From assembly GCA_905478335.1 (NCBI GenBank), contig CAJQIC010000036.1:1-32717 (forward strand): a stretch of DNA of 32,717 bases, given 5' to 3'. Below, piece after piece: positions 23,821 through 32,104 of this stretch (positions within the stretch are counted from its first letter, which is position 1; each line of letters opens with the position of its first letter). The position numbers and the translations under genes were made by a program. The stretch comes from an uncultured Bacteroidia bacterium. GTDB lineage: Bacteria > Bacteroidota > Bacteroidia > NS11-12g > UBA9320. The notes under the pieces were generated by a model, which made no database searches, was not told the DNA's origin, and saw only the letters and a program-made list of their open reading frames with translations.

Positions 23821-24744
23821 TTGAGCCAGCCTTTCATAGTCATTGAACATCAGAGCAAGAACCCCTATTTTAATCTTGCTGCAGAATCGTACTTTCTTCA
23901 CGAATTTGAAGAAAACGTCATCTTCCTGTATGTGAATGAACCTGCTGTAGTTGTTGGCAAACATCAGAATGCGTTTGAAGAGTGTCAAGTGGACTATTGT
24001 AAGAGCAATGGTATTCACATTGCCCGCAGACTTAGCGGCGGAGGCACCGTTTTCCATGGCCCTGGAAATCTAAATTTCTGTTTCATCAAAAATGGTGATG
24101 ATGCTTCAAAACTCATCGACTTTAAGAAGCACTTAGAACCTGTTATTTCATTTCTTCGGTCAATTGGCTTACCAGCAGTCTATAGTGGCCGAAATGACAT
24201 TCTGGTTGACGGATTTAAAGTATCGGGAAACGCCGAACACGTGTTTAGCAAAAAGAAGCGTGTTATTCATCATGGCACCTTACTGTTTGATGCAGACTTA
24301 GAGTCACTTCGTGACTCTATCGCACCAAAAAATCACATTACATTTGAAACACACGCGGTTAAATCTATGAGAAGCAAGGTTAAAAATCTTACCGATTTTT
24401 TCAAACAATCTATTGATTTTAAAGGCTTTAATAACCAGTTGAGCGCATTCTTAATCGCGCATTTTAAAGCAACTACATACACCTTAAACTCGGCTGATTT
24501 ACAGGCCATTGAGCACTTGGCTGAAACAAAATTTGGTACATGGGAATGGAACCTGGGATATTCGCCAAAATTCAAATCTACCGTGCAGTTGTCTAACACA
24601 AATAGTGTAACAGTCAGCGTTCAAAAAGGACTCATAACGTCGGTAGTTGATGGTGACCAACAAGAGGAAACAACATCCCTTTTGGTAGGCAAACCCTATT
24701 CAAAAGCAACCTTTGCTTTGGCTGGTTTTGATGTTATCATTTAA
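23821..24744 (+). CDS. lplA: Lipoate-protein ligase A
   Basis: 307 residues. It attaches lipoate to the E2 and H proteins of 2-oxoacid dehydrogenases and the glycine cleavage system. Characteristic stretches are NPYFNLAAESYF, the lipoate/AMP-binding RRLSGGGTVFHGPGNLNF (69-86), the catalytic-type Lys133 in DGFKVSGNAEH, and HHGTLLFDADL. A C-terminal accessory domain (about 250-307) is present, as in E. coli LplA. The start is TTG at 23821-23823; the frame is closed by TAG three codons upstream and no ATG follows in the conserved N-terminus. AAGGAG lies at 23802-23807. The 3' end overlaps the convergent outer-membrane protein gene by 4 nt. Confidence 0.93.
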   Translation: MSQPFIVIEHQSKNPYFNLAAESYFLHEFEENVIFLYVNEPAVVVGKHQNAFEECQVDYCKSNGIHIARRLSGGGTVFHGPGNLNFCFIKNGDDASKLIDFKKHLEPVISFLRSIGLPAVYSGRNDILVDGFKVSGNAEHVFSKKKRVIHHGTLLFDADLESLRDSIAPKNHITFETHAVKSMRSKVKNLTDFFKQSIDFKGFNNQLSAFLIAHFKATTYTLNSADLQAIEHLAETKFGTWEWNLGYSPKFKSTVQLSNTNSVTVSVQKGLITSVVDGDQQEETTSLLVGKPYSKATFALAGFDVII

Positions 24745-25565
24745 AACTGAGACTGTATGCCTACGTGTAAACCAGAATAATGCATATCGTCATTTGAATT
24801 AAAGTTGATTTGCTGACCGAATAGCATTCCAAAACTAATGTAGTACGGCTTTTTAATTGAAGGCCTGATTTCTACCGAAAAAGCAGATTCAAACCTCACT
24901 ATTGGATTATATGCCGCTCGAAACCATTCAAACGTTAGCTCACCGTCGTACTGTTTAGCTTCAGATATCACCGACTCCCCGTCCATTAGCCTGCTCAGCT
25001 TACCGGTGTAAGAAGAAATCTGTATGCCCGCACGAAGCGGAATTAAAGTGCCCATCCCAATAGAGGTATTAACCGAAAAATAATCGTTCAAGATGATACG
25101 ATAGAAGGCATGTGGGCCAACATTTAGATAGTCGTTTAACTCTGCATAGGCATCCGTTTTAAAACCATATGTCCGTCTTACAATGCCTAATTTTTGATCT
25201 ACAACAGATTCTTCCTCCAAATATTCCTTTGTACCGATATAGCGCGTACGCTGTTGGAACTGACTCGAAACTTTAGCGCCAACATACAATTCCCTTCTTA
25301 GGCTCTTTGATTGATTAATCCGTCTAAGCCATTGCATGTCGTAGTTACGAATCTGTCTTGCTGTTGCATACCATTTACCTCTTGTATAGCTGCCAAAATC
25401 AATTGATTCTGAAACCACGTGCTGTATGTGTGAGGCTGAATTTGTACTGGTACTTTGGCCTGCATAACTTCCGTATCCCATGCCCACTTCTGTTCGTCCG
25501 TTTCTAGTCTGACCGAACAATTGGGTTACAGACAGAAAGAATAAACAGGTTAGTTGAAGCTTCAT
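24741..25565 (-). CDS. Predicted outer-membrane beta-barrel protein, function unknown
   Basis: 274 residues from the ATG at 25563-25565. A signal peptide (MKLQLTCLFFLSVTQLFGQT) precedes a sequence rich in short amphipathic, aromatic-containing strands with polar turns, such as TEVGMGYGSYAG, HAFYRIILNDYFSVNTSIGMG and KPYYISFGMLFGQQ. It ends in HVGIQSQF with a terminal Phe, as in outer-membrane barrels. No specific family is recognised. It is a single gene: divergent from nth (63-bp gap) and convergent with lplA, overlapping stops by 4 nt. Role unknown. Confidence 0.72.
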   Translation of the reverse strand: MKLQLTCLFFLSVTQLFGQTRNGRTEVGMGYGSYAGQSTSTNSASHIQHVVSESIDFGSYTRGKWYATARQIRNYDMQWLRRINQSKSLRRELYVGAKVSSQFQQRTRYIGTKEYLEEESVVDQKLGIVRRTYGFKTDAYAELNDYLNVGPHAFYRIILNDYFSVNTSIGMGTLIPLRAGIQISSYTGKLSRLMDGESVISEAKQYDGELTFEWFRAAYNPIVRFESAFSVEIRPSIKKPYYISFGMLFGQQINFNSNDDMHYSGLHVGIQSQF

Positions 25566-25587
25566 ATTGTACAAATGGATACTTTTG
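25554..25587 (+). promoter_or_regulatory. Promoter of nth
   Basis: TTG (25554-25556), 23 nt and an exact TACTTTTG (25580-25587) fit the TTG / TAnnTTTG pattern at the long end of the spacing range, 41 nt before the nth ATG. The -33 box falls within the N-terminal codons of the divergent gene. Confidence 0.5.
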
Positions 25588-25628
25588 AAACGGTAATTCT
25601 GAAAATTAATTATTTCTCGCAATAGGAT

Positions 25629-26264
25629 ATGACAAAAGCACAGAAAGTTGAGGAAATCATATCAACTTTAGACGAACTGTTCCCAAACCCTCCAATTCCT
25701 TTACAACATAAAGACGCATATACCTTGCTAATCGCTGTATTGCTATCTGCACAATGTACCGATGAACGCGTCAACCAAATAACACCCAAACTATTTGCGC
25801 GTGCCGACAACCCACACGACATGGTTAAACTCAGTGTTGAAGAAATCAGAGAGATTATAAAACCTTGTGGCTTGTCACCAATGAAATCTAAAGGCATATT
25901 TGGATTGAGTAAGATGATTATTGATCAGCACAATGGCAAAGTACCAGCGTCGTTTGAAGCGCTTGAAGCAATGCCCGCCGTTGGTCATAAAACGGCCTCT
26001 GTGGTGATGTCGCAAGCATTTGGTGTTCCAGCCTTTCCGGTAGATACGCACATCCACCGTCTTGCCTATCGTTGGGGTTTAAGTACGGGTAAAAGTGTAG
26101 AACAAACGGAAAAGGACCTCAAACGATTAATTCCGCGTGAGATTTGGAATGACATTCATCTCCAGATCATTTATTTCGGACGTAAATTTTGCCCAGCACG
26201 TGGTCACGATGTTTCAGCATGTCCAATTTGCAGTATTCACGGCAGAAAGAACATGAAACGATAG
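25629..26264 (+). CDS. nth: Endonuclease III (DNA glycosylase/AP lyase) with atypical cysteine pattern
   Basis: 211 residues, normal Nth length. It removes oxidised pyrimidines and cleaves AP sites. The helix-hairpin-helix LEAMPAVGHKTASVV carries catalytic Lys121, and Asp139 lies in FPVDTHIHRLAYRW. The usual C-terminal 4Fe-4S loop is C-x6-C-x2-C-x5-C. Here Cys188, Cys198 and Cys201 give C-x9-C-x2-C, and the fourth Cys is missing (SIHGRKNMKR end). The cluster is probably absent or altered, while the catalytic centre is intact. Preceded by a promoter-like TACTTTTG and followed after 67 nt by the YceI lipoprotein gene. Confidence 0.93.
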   Translation: MTKAQKVEEIISTLDELFPNPPIPLQHKDAYTLLIAVLLSAQCTDERVNQITPKLFARADNPHDMVKLSVEEIREIIKPCGLSPMKSKGIFGLSKMIIDQHNGKVPASFEALEAMPAVGHKTASVVMSQAFGVPAFPVDTHIHRLAYRWGLSTGKSVEQTEKDLKRLIPREIWNDIHLQIIYFGRKFCPARGHDVSACPICSIHGRKNMKR

Positions 26265-26308
26265 GTCAAAAATTTCGTTGATAAACCACATTAATTGCAA
26301 ACCTCTTC

Positions 26309-26316
26309 TATCTTTG
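26309..26316 (+). promoter_or_regulatory. -7 promoter element of the YceI lipoprotein gene
   Basis: TATCTTTG exactly matches TAnnTTTG, 15 nt before the ATG at 26332. No TTG at the right -33 spacing was found. Confidence 0.5.
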
Positions 26317-26331
26317 ACTGTTATATATATT

Positions 26332-26982
26332 ATGAAAAAAGTATTATTAATTTCTCTTTTTGGTTTGCTCATTTCGGCTTGTAACTCCAACACAAATACA
26401 GAGTCGGGTGAAACCACAGAAACTACTGCAGATAGTGTTCAGTTTTACGAATATCAGCGTGCATTCACAAAGCTGACTTGGACTGCTTATAAAACAACAG
26501 CCAAGATTGGTGTAAATGGGTCGTTTGATGAATTTAATGTTGATCCAGGCGTTAATTACGGAACAGTTACCGCGTTACTTGATCAATTGGAATTCTCCAT
26601 ACCTGTGTCTACCACTAACTCCGAAAACGAAGAGAGAGATGGTAAGATTGTAGCCTCGTTTTTTGGCTCGATGATGAATACGGAAAGCATTGCTGGGAAA
26701 TTTACGAGTGTTGCTGGTAATGATACTAGCGGCTCTATACGCATTGAAATCTCAATGAACGATATTGCTTATGAAGTTGATGGCACCTATGCTGCAGATG
26801 GTAACAAAGTAACAATCAACACAAGTCTTCATTTGGGTGATTGGAAAGCAGAACCCAGTGTTGATGCTTTAAATAAGGTATGTGATGACTTACACAAAGG
26901 CGAAGACGGCGTATCCAAGCTTTGGCCCAACGTTGACATCGTGATTGAAACAAGTCTAAAACCGGTTTCAAGCGCTTCTTAA
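26332..26982 (+). CDS. YceI-family lipoprotein
   Basis: 216 residues from the ATG at 26332-26334, chosen because it begins a clean lipoprotein signal (MKKVLLISLFGLLISAC, lipobox Ile-Ser-Ala-Cys17). An Asn/Thr-rich linker precedes the YceI-like domain: a lipocalin-like beta-barrel pattern with KLTWTAYKTTAKIGVNGSFDEF near the start and VTINTSLHLGDWKA later. YceI relatives bind polyisoprenoid or other hydrophobic ligands in the periplasm; here it would be membrane-anchored. The ligand is unknown. Its stop lies 3 nt from the stop of the convergent YciO-type gene. Confidence 0.82.
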   Translation: MKKVLLISLFGLLISACNSNTNTESGETTETTADSVQFYEYQRAFTKLTWTAYKTTAKIGVNGSFDEFNVDPGVNYGTVTALLDQLEFSIPVSTTNSENEERDGKIVASFFGSMMNTESIAGKFTSVAGNDTSGSIRIEISMNDIAYEVDGTYAADGNKVTINTSLHLGDWKAEPSVDALNKVCDDLHKGEDGVSKLWPNVDIVIETSLKPVSSAS

Positions 26983-26985
26983 GAC

Positions 26986-27612
26986 TTACAGAAGGGCCTC
27001 TAAACCCAATCCTTCTCTGACCACATACGGCACTTTCTCTGTACAATCTACAACTGTACTGCCTTGGTTTTGTCCTATCCCACCGTCAACAACGTAATGA
27101 ACTTGATGTTTCCAGTTCTCATAGATTTCAGCAGGGTCTGTAATATAGTCTAAGATTTCATCTTCAGAGTGAATTGAACTCGACACGATTGGATTACCCA
27201 ATTCGACAACCAAAGCATGAACTATATCCGAATCCGGAACCCTAATTCCCACCGTTTTTTTGTTTGTTTTAAACAGTTTAGCAACTTCATTGGTGGCTGT
27301 CAGAATAAAGGTGTAAGGCCCAGGAAGCACCCTTTTCATTAGCTTAAAAATAGGGTTTGACAAAGGTTTACAATATGCCGCTAAATCTGTTAAGTCCTTA
27401 CACAACAGAGATAGGTTGGCTTTGTTAGGCTTTTTGCCAAGTAATTTACACAGTATATCAATGGATTTTTTGTTATACAAATCGCATGATACCGCATAAA
27501 TTGTATCTGTTGGAATGATTATAATTTTGCCGTCTCTATACGCTTCAGCAAGTTGTTTGACACGCCGTTTATCGGGTGTTTCTTGATGAAGTTCTAGATA
27601 TTCGGCTGGCAT
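26986..27612 (-). CDS. Sua5/YciO/YrdC family protein, YciO subgroup
   Basis: 208 residues, the same size as E. coli YciO. The RNA/nucleotide-binding fold signatures include IIIPTDTIYAVSCDLYNKKSI, LSLLCKDLTDL, LPGPYTFILTATNEV, TVGIRVPDSDIVHALV, and a late GSTVVDCTEKVPYVVREG. Relatives (TsaC/Sua5) make threonylcarbamoyl-adenylate for tRNA t6A37. YciO proteins share the fold, and their physiological role is less certain, so t6A synthesis is probable but not assured. It lies 6 nt downstream of sucC in one transcription unit. Confidence 0.85.
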   Translation of the reverse strand: MPAEYLELHQETPDKRRVKQLAEAYRDGKIIIIPTDTIYAVSCDLYNKKSIDILCKLLGKKPNKANLSLLCKDLTDLAAYCKPLSNPIFKLMKRVLPGPYTFILTATNEVAKLFKTNKKTVGIRVPDSDIVHALVVELGNPIVSSSIHSEDEILDYITDPAEIYENWKHQVHYVVDGGIGQNQGSTVVDCTEKVPYVVREGLGLEALL

Positions 27613-27618
27613 ATGTAC

Positions 27619-28809
27619 TTATGATAACACTTCAGAAACAGCATCTGCTGCTTCTTGAAGAAGAATAGCAGAGCGTACTTCTAATCCACTTTCGTCGATT
27701 ATCTTTTTGGCTTCTACTGCATTTGTTCCTTGTAGTCTTACAATAATGGGTACAGGAATATTCCCGATGTTTTGATACGCGTCCACAACACCTTGTGCTA
27801 CTCTATCACATCTAACAATTCCTCCAAAAATATTGATTAGGATCGCTTTTACATTTGGGTCTTTTAAGATGATACGGAATCCTGCTTCAACGGTTTCAGC
27901 ACTTGCCGTACCGCCAACATCTAAAAAGTTAGCAGGCTCTCCGCCACTCAATTTGATAATATCCATTGTAGCCATCGCTAAACCGGCACCGTTTACCATA
28001 CAGCCAACGTTTCCGTCTAGGTTCACATAGTTTAAGTTGAATTTCTTTGCTTCAACTTCAGTCGGATCTTCTTCACTTTCGTCTCTTAAAGCTGCGTGAT
28101 CTTTGTGTCTATATAAGGCATTGTCGTCTAAATCCACTTTGGCATCTACCGCGATAATTTTATCGTCAGATGTTTTTAACACTGGGTTTATTTCAAACAT
28201 GGACGAATCTGTATCTACGTATGCATTGTACAATGCATTTACGAATTTCACCATGCCTTTCATTGCAACGCCAGTTAAGCCTAAGTTAAAGGCTATTTTA
28301 CGTGCTTGAAATGGGAGTAAACCTGTAGCAGGATTAATCCACTCTTTCCATATTTTTTCAGGATGTGTTTCTGCAACCTCTTCTATATCCATTCCACCTT
28401 CGGTGGTATAAATGATTACATTTTTACCTAAAGCTCTATCCAATAAAACACTCATGTAATACTCTTTCGGCTCAGAATCACCTGGATAGTAAACATCTTG
28501 TGCTATTAACACTTTGTTCACTTTCTTTCCTTCGGGTCCAGTTTGTGGAGTAACCAACTGCATGCCTAATATGTCGTTAACGCGTTGTTTTGCTTCCTCC
28601 ATATTTTTGGCAAGCTTAACACCACCGCCTTTACCACGACCACCTGCATGGATTTGGGCTTTTACTACAACCCAATCCGTTCCGGTGTCTTCTTTCAATT
28701 GATTTACGCTTGACTCAGTCATTGCGTTGTCGTTTACAACGACACCTTCTTGAATAGCAACCCCGTAAGATTTAAGAATTTGTTTTGCTTGATACTCGTG
28801 AATATTCAT
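27619..28809 (-). CDS. sucC: Succinyl-CoA synthetase (ADP-forming), beta subunit
   Basis: 396 residues, typical SucC length. With SucD it converts succinyl-CoA to succinate with substrate-level phosphorylation in the TCA cycle. An ATP-grasp domain fills the N-terminal half ([35 protein letters not shown], and [22 protein letters not shown]), and the C-terminal ligase domain shows [12 protein letters not shown] and [19 protein letters not shown]. sucD is not adjacent in the visible segment. A perfect -7 element lies 17 nt upstream of the ATG. Confidence 0.97.
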   Translation of the reverse strand: MNIHEYQAKQILKSYGVAIQEGVVVNDNAMTESSVNQLKEDTGTDWVVVKAQIHAGGRGKGGGVKLAKNMEEAKQRVNDILGMQLVTPQTGPEGKKVNKVLIAQDVYYPGDSEPKEYYMSVLLDRALGKNVIIYTTEGGMDIEEVAETHPEKIWKEWINPATGLLPFQARKIAFNLGLTGVAMKGMVKFVNALYNAYVDTDSSMFEINPVLKTSDDKIIAVDAKVDLDDNALYRHKDHAALRDESEEDPTEVEAKKFNLNYVNLDGNVGCMVNGAGLAMATMDIIKLSGGEPANFLDVGGTASAETVEAGFRIILKDPNVKAILINIFGGIVRCDRVAQGVVDAYQNIGNIPVPIIVRLQGTNAVEAKKIIDESGLEVRSAILLQEAADAVSEVLS

Positions 28810-28826
28810 GCTGTATAATTTGACGG

Positions 28827-28834
28827 CAAAAATA
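28827..28834 (-). promoter_or_regulatory. -7 promoter element of sucC
   Basis: TATTTTTG on the minus strand is an exact TAnnTTTG match, 17 nt before the sucC ATG. No TTG at -33. Confidence 0.5.
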
Positions 28835-28898
28835 AGATTTATACCTCCTGTAAGGCCTTAATTTTATTACTTTTTTCAACCATCGCTCCACCTTATTT

Positions 28899-28913
28899 TT
28901 CCCATATTGGGAA
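28899..28913. promoter_or_regulatory. Palindrome TTCCCA-TAT-TGGGAA between sucC and the beta-helix gene
   Basis: Perfect 6-bp arms with a 3-nt centre, in the 177-bp divergent gap. It lies about 60 nt upstream of the plus-strand -7 element and 65 nt upstream of the minus-strand one. Operator-like; regulator unknown. Confidence 0.35.
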
Positions 28914-28973
28914 CATTTTGTCTTATATGTGGAAATATGACATTTAAAACGCTGTTTTTATAGCATAGTTTTC

Positions 28974-28981
28974 TACTTTTG
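28974..28981 (+). promoter_or_regulatory. -7 promoter element of the secreted beta-helix gene
   Basis: TACTTTTG exactly matches TAnnTTTG and ends only 5 nt before the ATG at 28987, the same spacing as at 18339-18352. It predicts a leaderless or near-leaderless transcript. Confidence 0.45.
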
Positions 28982-28986
28982 TTCTG

Positions 28987-31017
28987 ATGAAAATTACTAC
29001 TACTGCTATTGCCATGTTGCTATGCTATGCCTTTTCTTTTGGGCAAAGCATACCTAAAGCCGCCTCCGCCAACTGGCAGAGCCTCGCAACTCATCAAAAC
29101 ATTGTTCAAAAAAACGTCATCAACATAAAGCGATTAGGCGCTGATATAACCGGAGAAACACCTTGTGACAAATACGTAAAACTGGCTGTCGAAAACTCAA
29201 GGCAAACTGGTGCCATTATCTATTTCCCGAAAGGAATTTATTTGCTCAATGAATCAATCGAGCTTACCTCAAACCAATACTTGGCTGGTGACGGGAGCAC
29301 TCAAACCATATTAAAGTTCGATCTTGGTGGTAGCGGACATTTAATCTATGCAAGAGGAAACACATTTGCCAAATGGACAAACTTACTGCAGCAAGCGCAT
29401 AAAGATGAGCACACGATAGTTAGTAAAAATGAATATTTAACTGCAGGCGACATGGTGCGTATACGTATCACAGACAAATCAAGAACAACTTCAGATTGGG
29501 CAAACGGGTCAATCGGTCAAATAACAAGGGTACGGTCCGTTACTGATGCTACAATTGAATTGGAAGACCCATTGAGGCTTGACCTTGATTCTATTTATCA
29601 ACCGCAGATTATTAAGGTAAACCCGCAACGTAATTTGGGTGTGGTGAATCTAAAAATAATTCGTTTGGATCAAACTGCAGGTCAGACGGATAACATTCGA
29701 TTTGAATACACGGATAATGCTTTGGTCAGCGGAGTACACTCTGATTCTTGCAATTTTGCCCACGTGAACAACATATACAGCTACAAAAACCGTGTAGAAG
29801 GTTCTTATTTTACAAACGCTTTCAATCATGGCGGAGGAGGAAAAGCCTATGGTGTTGTTTTAGCGTTTACTTCTGGGCAATGTGTTATCGAAAACAACAT
29901 TTTTAAAAGACTAAGACATTCTATTCTGTTTCAAGCTGGTTCTAACGGAAATATTGTAGGCTACAACTATTCTCACGATGCATACTGGACGGGTGTCTTT
30001 AGCCCTTCCGATTTTAGTGGAGACATCGTTATGCATGGCAACTATCCCTTCCTAAACTTAATCGAAGGAAACATCATTCAAAACCTCGTCATAGATAACT
30101 CACATGGTATCAATGGACCAGGTAACGTCTTTTTACGAAACCGAATTCAAAATGCTGGCATATTTATGAATTGTAGCCCAGCAACTGATAATCAAGCTTT
30201 TATTGGCAATGAGATTACCGGCACCGGTACATCATCAAACGGACTAGTGCCATTCCCAAAAGGATTGTATTCCTTATGCGGACGAGGACATTATGAGTAT
30301 GCCAATAACCAAAATGGCAAAATGATTCCTTCCGGAGTTAGTAGCCTGATATCTTCCTTGTATTTCAGTAAAGCGCCATCCTTTTTACAAAACAGCAATT
30401 TCCCTGCGATTGGATATCCAAATACGACGAAAACAAGTACGATTCCTGCTTTGCTTAGGTCTAAAAACGCCAAAAAGACGGTTGACTACACGTTTGACGT
30501 AGACCTTGGGCCGAAATTTAACCAAATGATTGTGCGTAAAATTGATCTAGGCATTTTGGTTACATGGCAAACAAACCTTGTAAGCGAATGCGAGCAATAC
30601 ACGGTTCACAGACAAGAAGACAATAAAGAATCAAAACAGATCGCTGTGGTGAAATGTGATAACAGCTCAGGTGCATTGTATAACCACAAAGACTATCACT
30701 ACAACACAAAATCAACTTTTGTTAAGTACTACGTAATTTATCATGATTTCTTTGGCGAAGAAGTCGCATCTAACGAAGTGCAAATACAACTCAATGGTGG
30801 CAATGTAAGCGTACGTTCAGACGGTCGAGGAAGGCTTTTCTTCCCACGTGAAGTTACAACGTGCAAGGTGTTAGATCTTAATGGTATATTGGTTCACAGT
30901 CAGCTGGTGTCCAACAAAGTTGAAGAATTGCCGTCACACATCAAGAATGGGGTTTATGTTGTAGAATACAGTGGAAACCGTATATATAATCGCAGCAAAA
31001 TTCAAGTAGTTCGGTAG
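28987..31017 (+). CDS. Secreted right-handed beta-helix (pectate-lyase-like) protein with T9SS-type tail
   Basis: 676 residues. Signal peptide MKITTTAIAMLLCYAFSFGQS. A pectate-lyase-superfamily N-terminus follows (NIKRLGADITGETPCDKYVKLA, then IIYFPKGIYLLNESIELTSN and LAGDGSTQTILKF, residues about 45-120). Beta-helix coils continue to about 440, with repeated N-x-I/F-x-N rungs such as CVIENNIFKRLRHSILFQAG and NLIEGNIIQNLVIDNS. A beta-sandwich-like stretch (about 500-600) and a C-terminal region (about 610-676, CKVLDLNGILVHSQ through NGVYVVEYSGNRIYNRSKIQVVR) resemble type A T9SS sorting domains. A polysaccharide lyase or hydrolase role is possible, but the substrate and catalytic residues were not identified. 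It is convergent with the lptF/G-type gene, 1 nt apart. Confidence 0.82.
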   Translation: MKITTTAIAMLLCYAFSFGQSIPKAASANWQSLATHQNIVQKNVINIKRLGADITGETPCDKYVKLAVENSRQTGAIIYFPKGIYLLNESIELTSNQYLAGDGSTQTILKFDLGGSGHLIYARGNTFAKWTNLLQQAHKDEHTIVSKNEYLTAGDMVRIRITDKSRTTSDWANGSIGQITRVRSVTDATIELEDPLRLDLDSIYQPQIIKVNPQRNLGVVNLKIIRLDQTAGQTDNIRFEYTDNALVSGVHSDSCNFAHVNNIYSYKNRVEGSYFTNAFNHGGGGKAYGVVLAFTSGQCVIENNIFKRLRHSILFQAGSNGNIVGYNYSHDAYWTGVFSPSDFSGDIVMHGNYPFLNLIEGNIIQNLVIDNSHGINGPGNVFLRNRIQNAGIFMNCSPATDNQAFIGNEITGTGTSSNGLVPFPKGLYSLCGRGHYEYANNQNGKMIPSGVSSLISSLYFSKAPSFLQNSNFPAIGYPNTTKTSTIPALLRSKNAKKTVDYTFDVDLGPKFNQMIVRKIDLGILVTWQTNLVSECEQYTVHRQEDNKESKQIAVVKCDNSSGALYNHKDYHYNTKSTFVKYYVIYHDFFGEEVASNEVQIQLNGGNVSVRSDGRGRLFFPREVTTCKVLDLNGILVHSQLVSNKVEELPSHIKNGVYVVEYSGNRIYNRSKIQVVR

Positions 31018-31018
31018 A

Positions 31019-32101
31019 TTACTTCTGTGCTTTCTTATACAACCAGCCTGCAACAAACATAAAGGCAATATTGGGAGTCCAAATAGCAACGACGGGATGC
31101 ATGGCGCCTTTACTTCCTATCGAGCTAAAGAATTGTATCACGAAGAGGTAGAAAAAGCTGATTAAAATGCCTTTGGCCAAGTTTTTACCAACTCCTCTCC
31201 TAACCTTGGCAGACGAGACACACACACCTATAAATGTCAATATAAGCATGGAAAAAGGACTTGCATACCGACGTTGTTTTTCTGTCTTATAGAAAAAAGC
31301 GTCTGACGTTCCCCGCATTTTTTCCAAAGCGATGTATTTGTCTAACTCTTCCATGTTAAAAGACTGCACATCCTCTTGTCTCCTAAAAAAGTCTTCAGGG
31401 TCAAACGGAACCATGGTATCCAAATACGCACCAGAATGAAGTTGTTCCTTACCGTTGGGTAAAAACTCACGGATTCTATAGTTTGAAATCCGCCACGTTT
31501 CATTCTCCTTATTCCATCGGATTTTGTCGCCAAATAATCTGGACTTCAATCGACCATCTTCGACGTGTTCAAGCTGTATTTTGTAGCCAAAACTATCGAG
31601 ATAATTGTAATTCTGGAGTGACATAATCATGCCCGGTCGTATCTGTTGCTTAATATTCTTTTTATAGTTGTTCTCTAAATTACGTGTGTACCTGTTTTCA
31701 AATTCGACACGCTTTTTATCTGATCTAGGTATAATCCATGCATTTAGCGAAAATGAAAATGCCCCAATAATTAGTGCAGACAACATGTACGGTCTTAGGA
31801 AACGCATGTACGAAACACCACCTGATAGAATAGCCACTACCTCGGATTTATCCGCCATTTTTGACGTGAAGAAAATAACCGTAATGAAGACGAATATTGG
31901 GCTGAATAGATTGAGTAAGAAAGGAATAAAGTTGAAATAGTAATCAAAAACAATTTCACCAAAGGGTGTTTGTTTTTCTACAAAATCATCAATTTTTTCA
32001 GCTACATCAAAGACAATAATGATTACAGTAAATAGCCCTAACGTGAGTACAAAACTCAGTAGGAACTTTTTAATGATGTACCAATCTATCTTTTTGATCA
32101 T
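31019..32101 (-). CDS. LptF/LptG family lipopolysaccharide transport permease
   Basis: 360 residues. The layout is that of the YjgP/YjgQ family. Two to three membrane helices stand at the N-terminus (about 12-32, 54-75 and 100-120, with LFSPIFVFITVIFFTSKMADKSEVVAILSGGVSYMRFLRPY). A periplasmic beta-jellyroll-like domain (about 130-260) follows, then three C-terminal helices (SPFSMLILTFIGVCVSSAKVRRG onward). These permeases work with LptB and LptC to extract lipopolysaccharide from the inner membrane. Whether this is the F or G paralogue is not decided. Last gene of the tgt operon, 3 nt after the four-helix bundle gene. Confidence 0.92.
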   Translation of the reverse strand: MIKKIDWYIIKKFLLSFVLTLGLFTVIIIVFDVAEKIDDFVEKQTPFGEIVFDYYFNFIPFLLNLFSPIFVFITVIFFTSKMADKSEVVAILSGGVSYMRFLRPYMLSALIIGAFSFSLNAWIIPRSDKKRVEFENRYTRNLENNYKKNIKQQIRPGMIMSLQNYNYLDSFGYKIQLEHVEDGRLKSRLFGDKIRWNKENETWRISNYRIREFLPNGKEQLHSGAYLDTMVPFDPEDFFRRQEDVQSFNMEELDKYIALEKMRGTSDAFFYKTEKQRRYASPFSMLILTFIGVCVSSAKVRRGVGKNLAKGILISFFYLFVIQFFSSIGSKGAMHPVVAIWTPNIAFMFVAGWLYKKAQK

Positions 32102-32104
32102 GGT

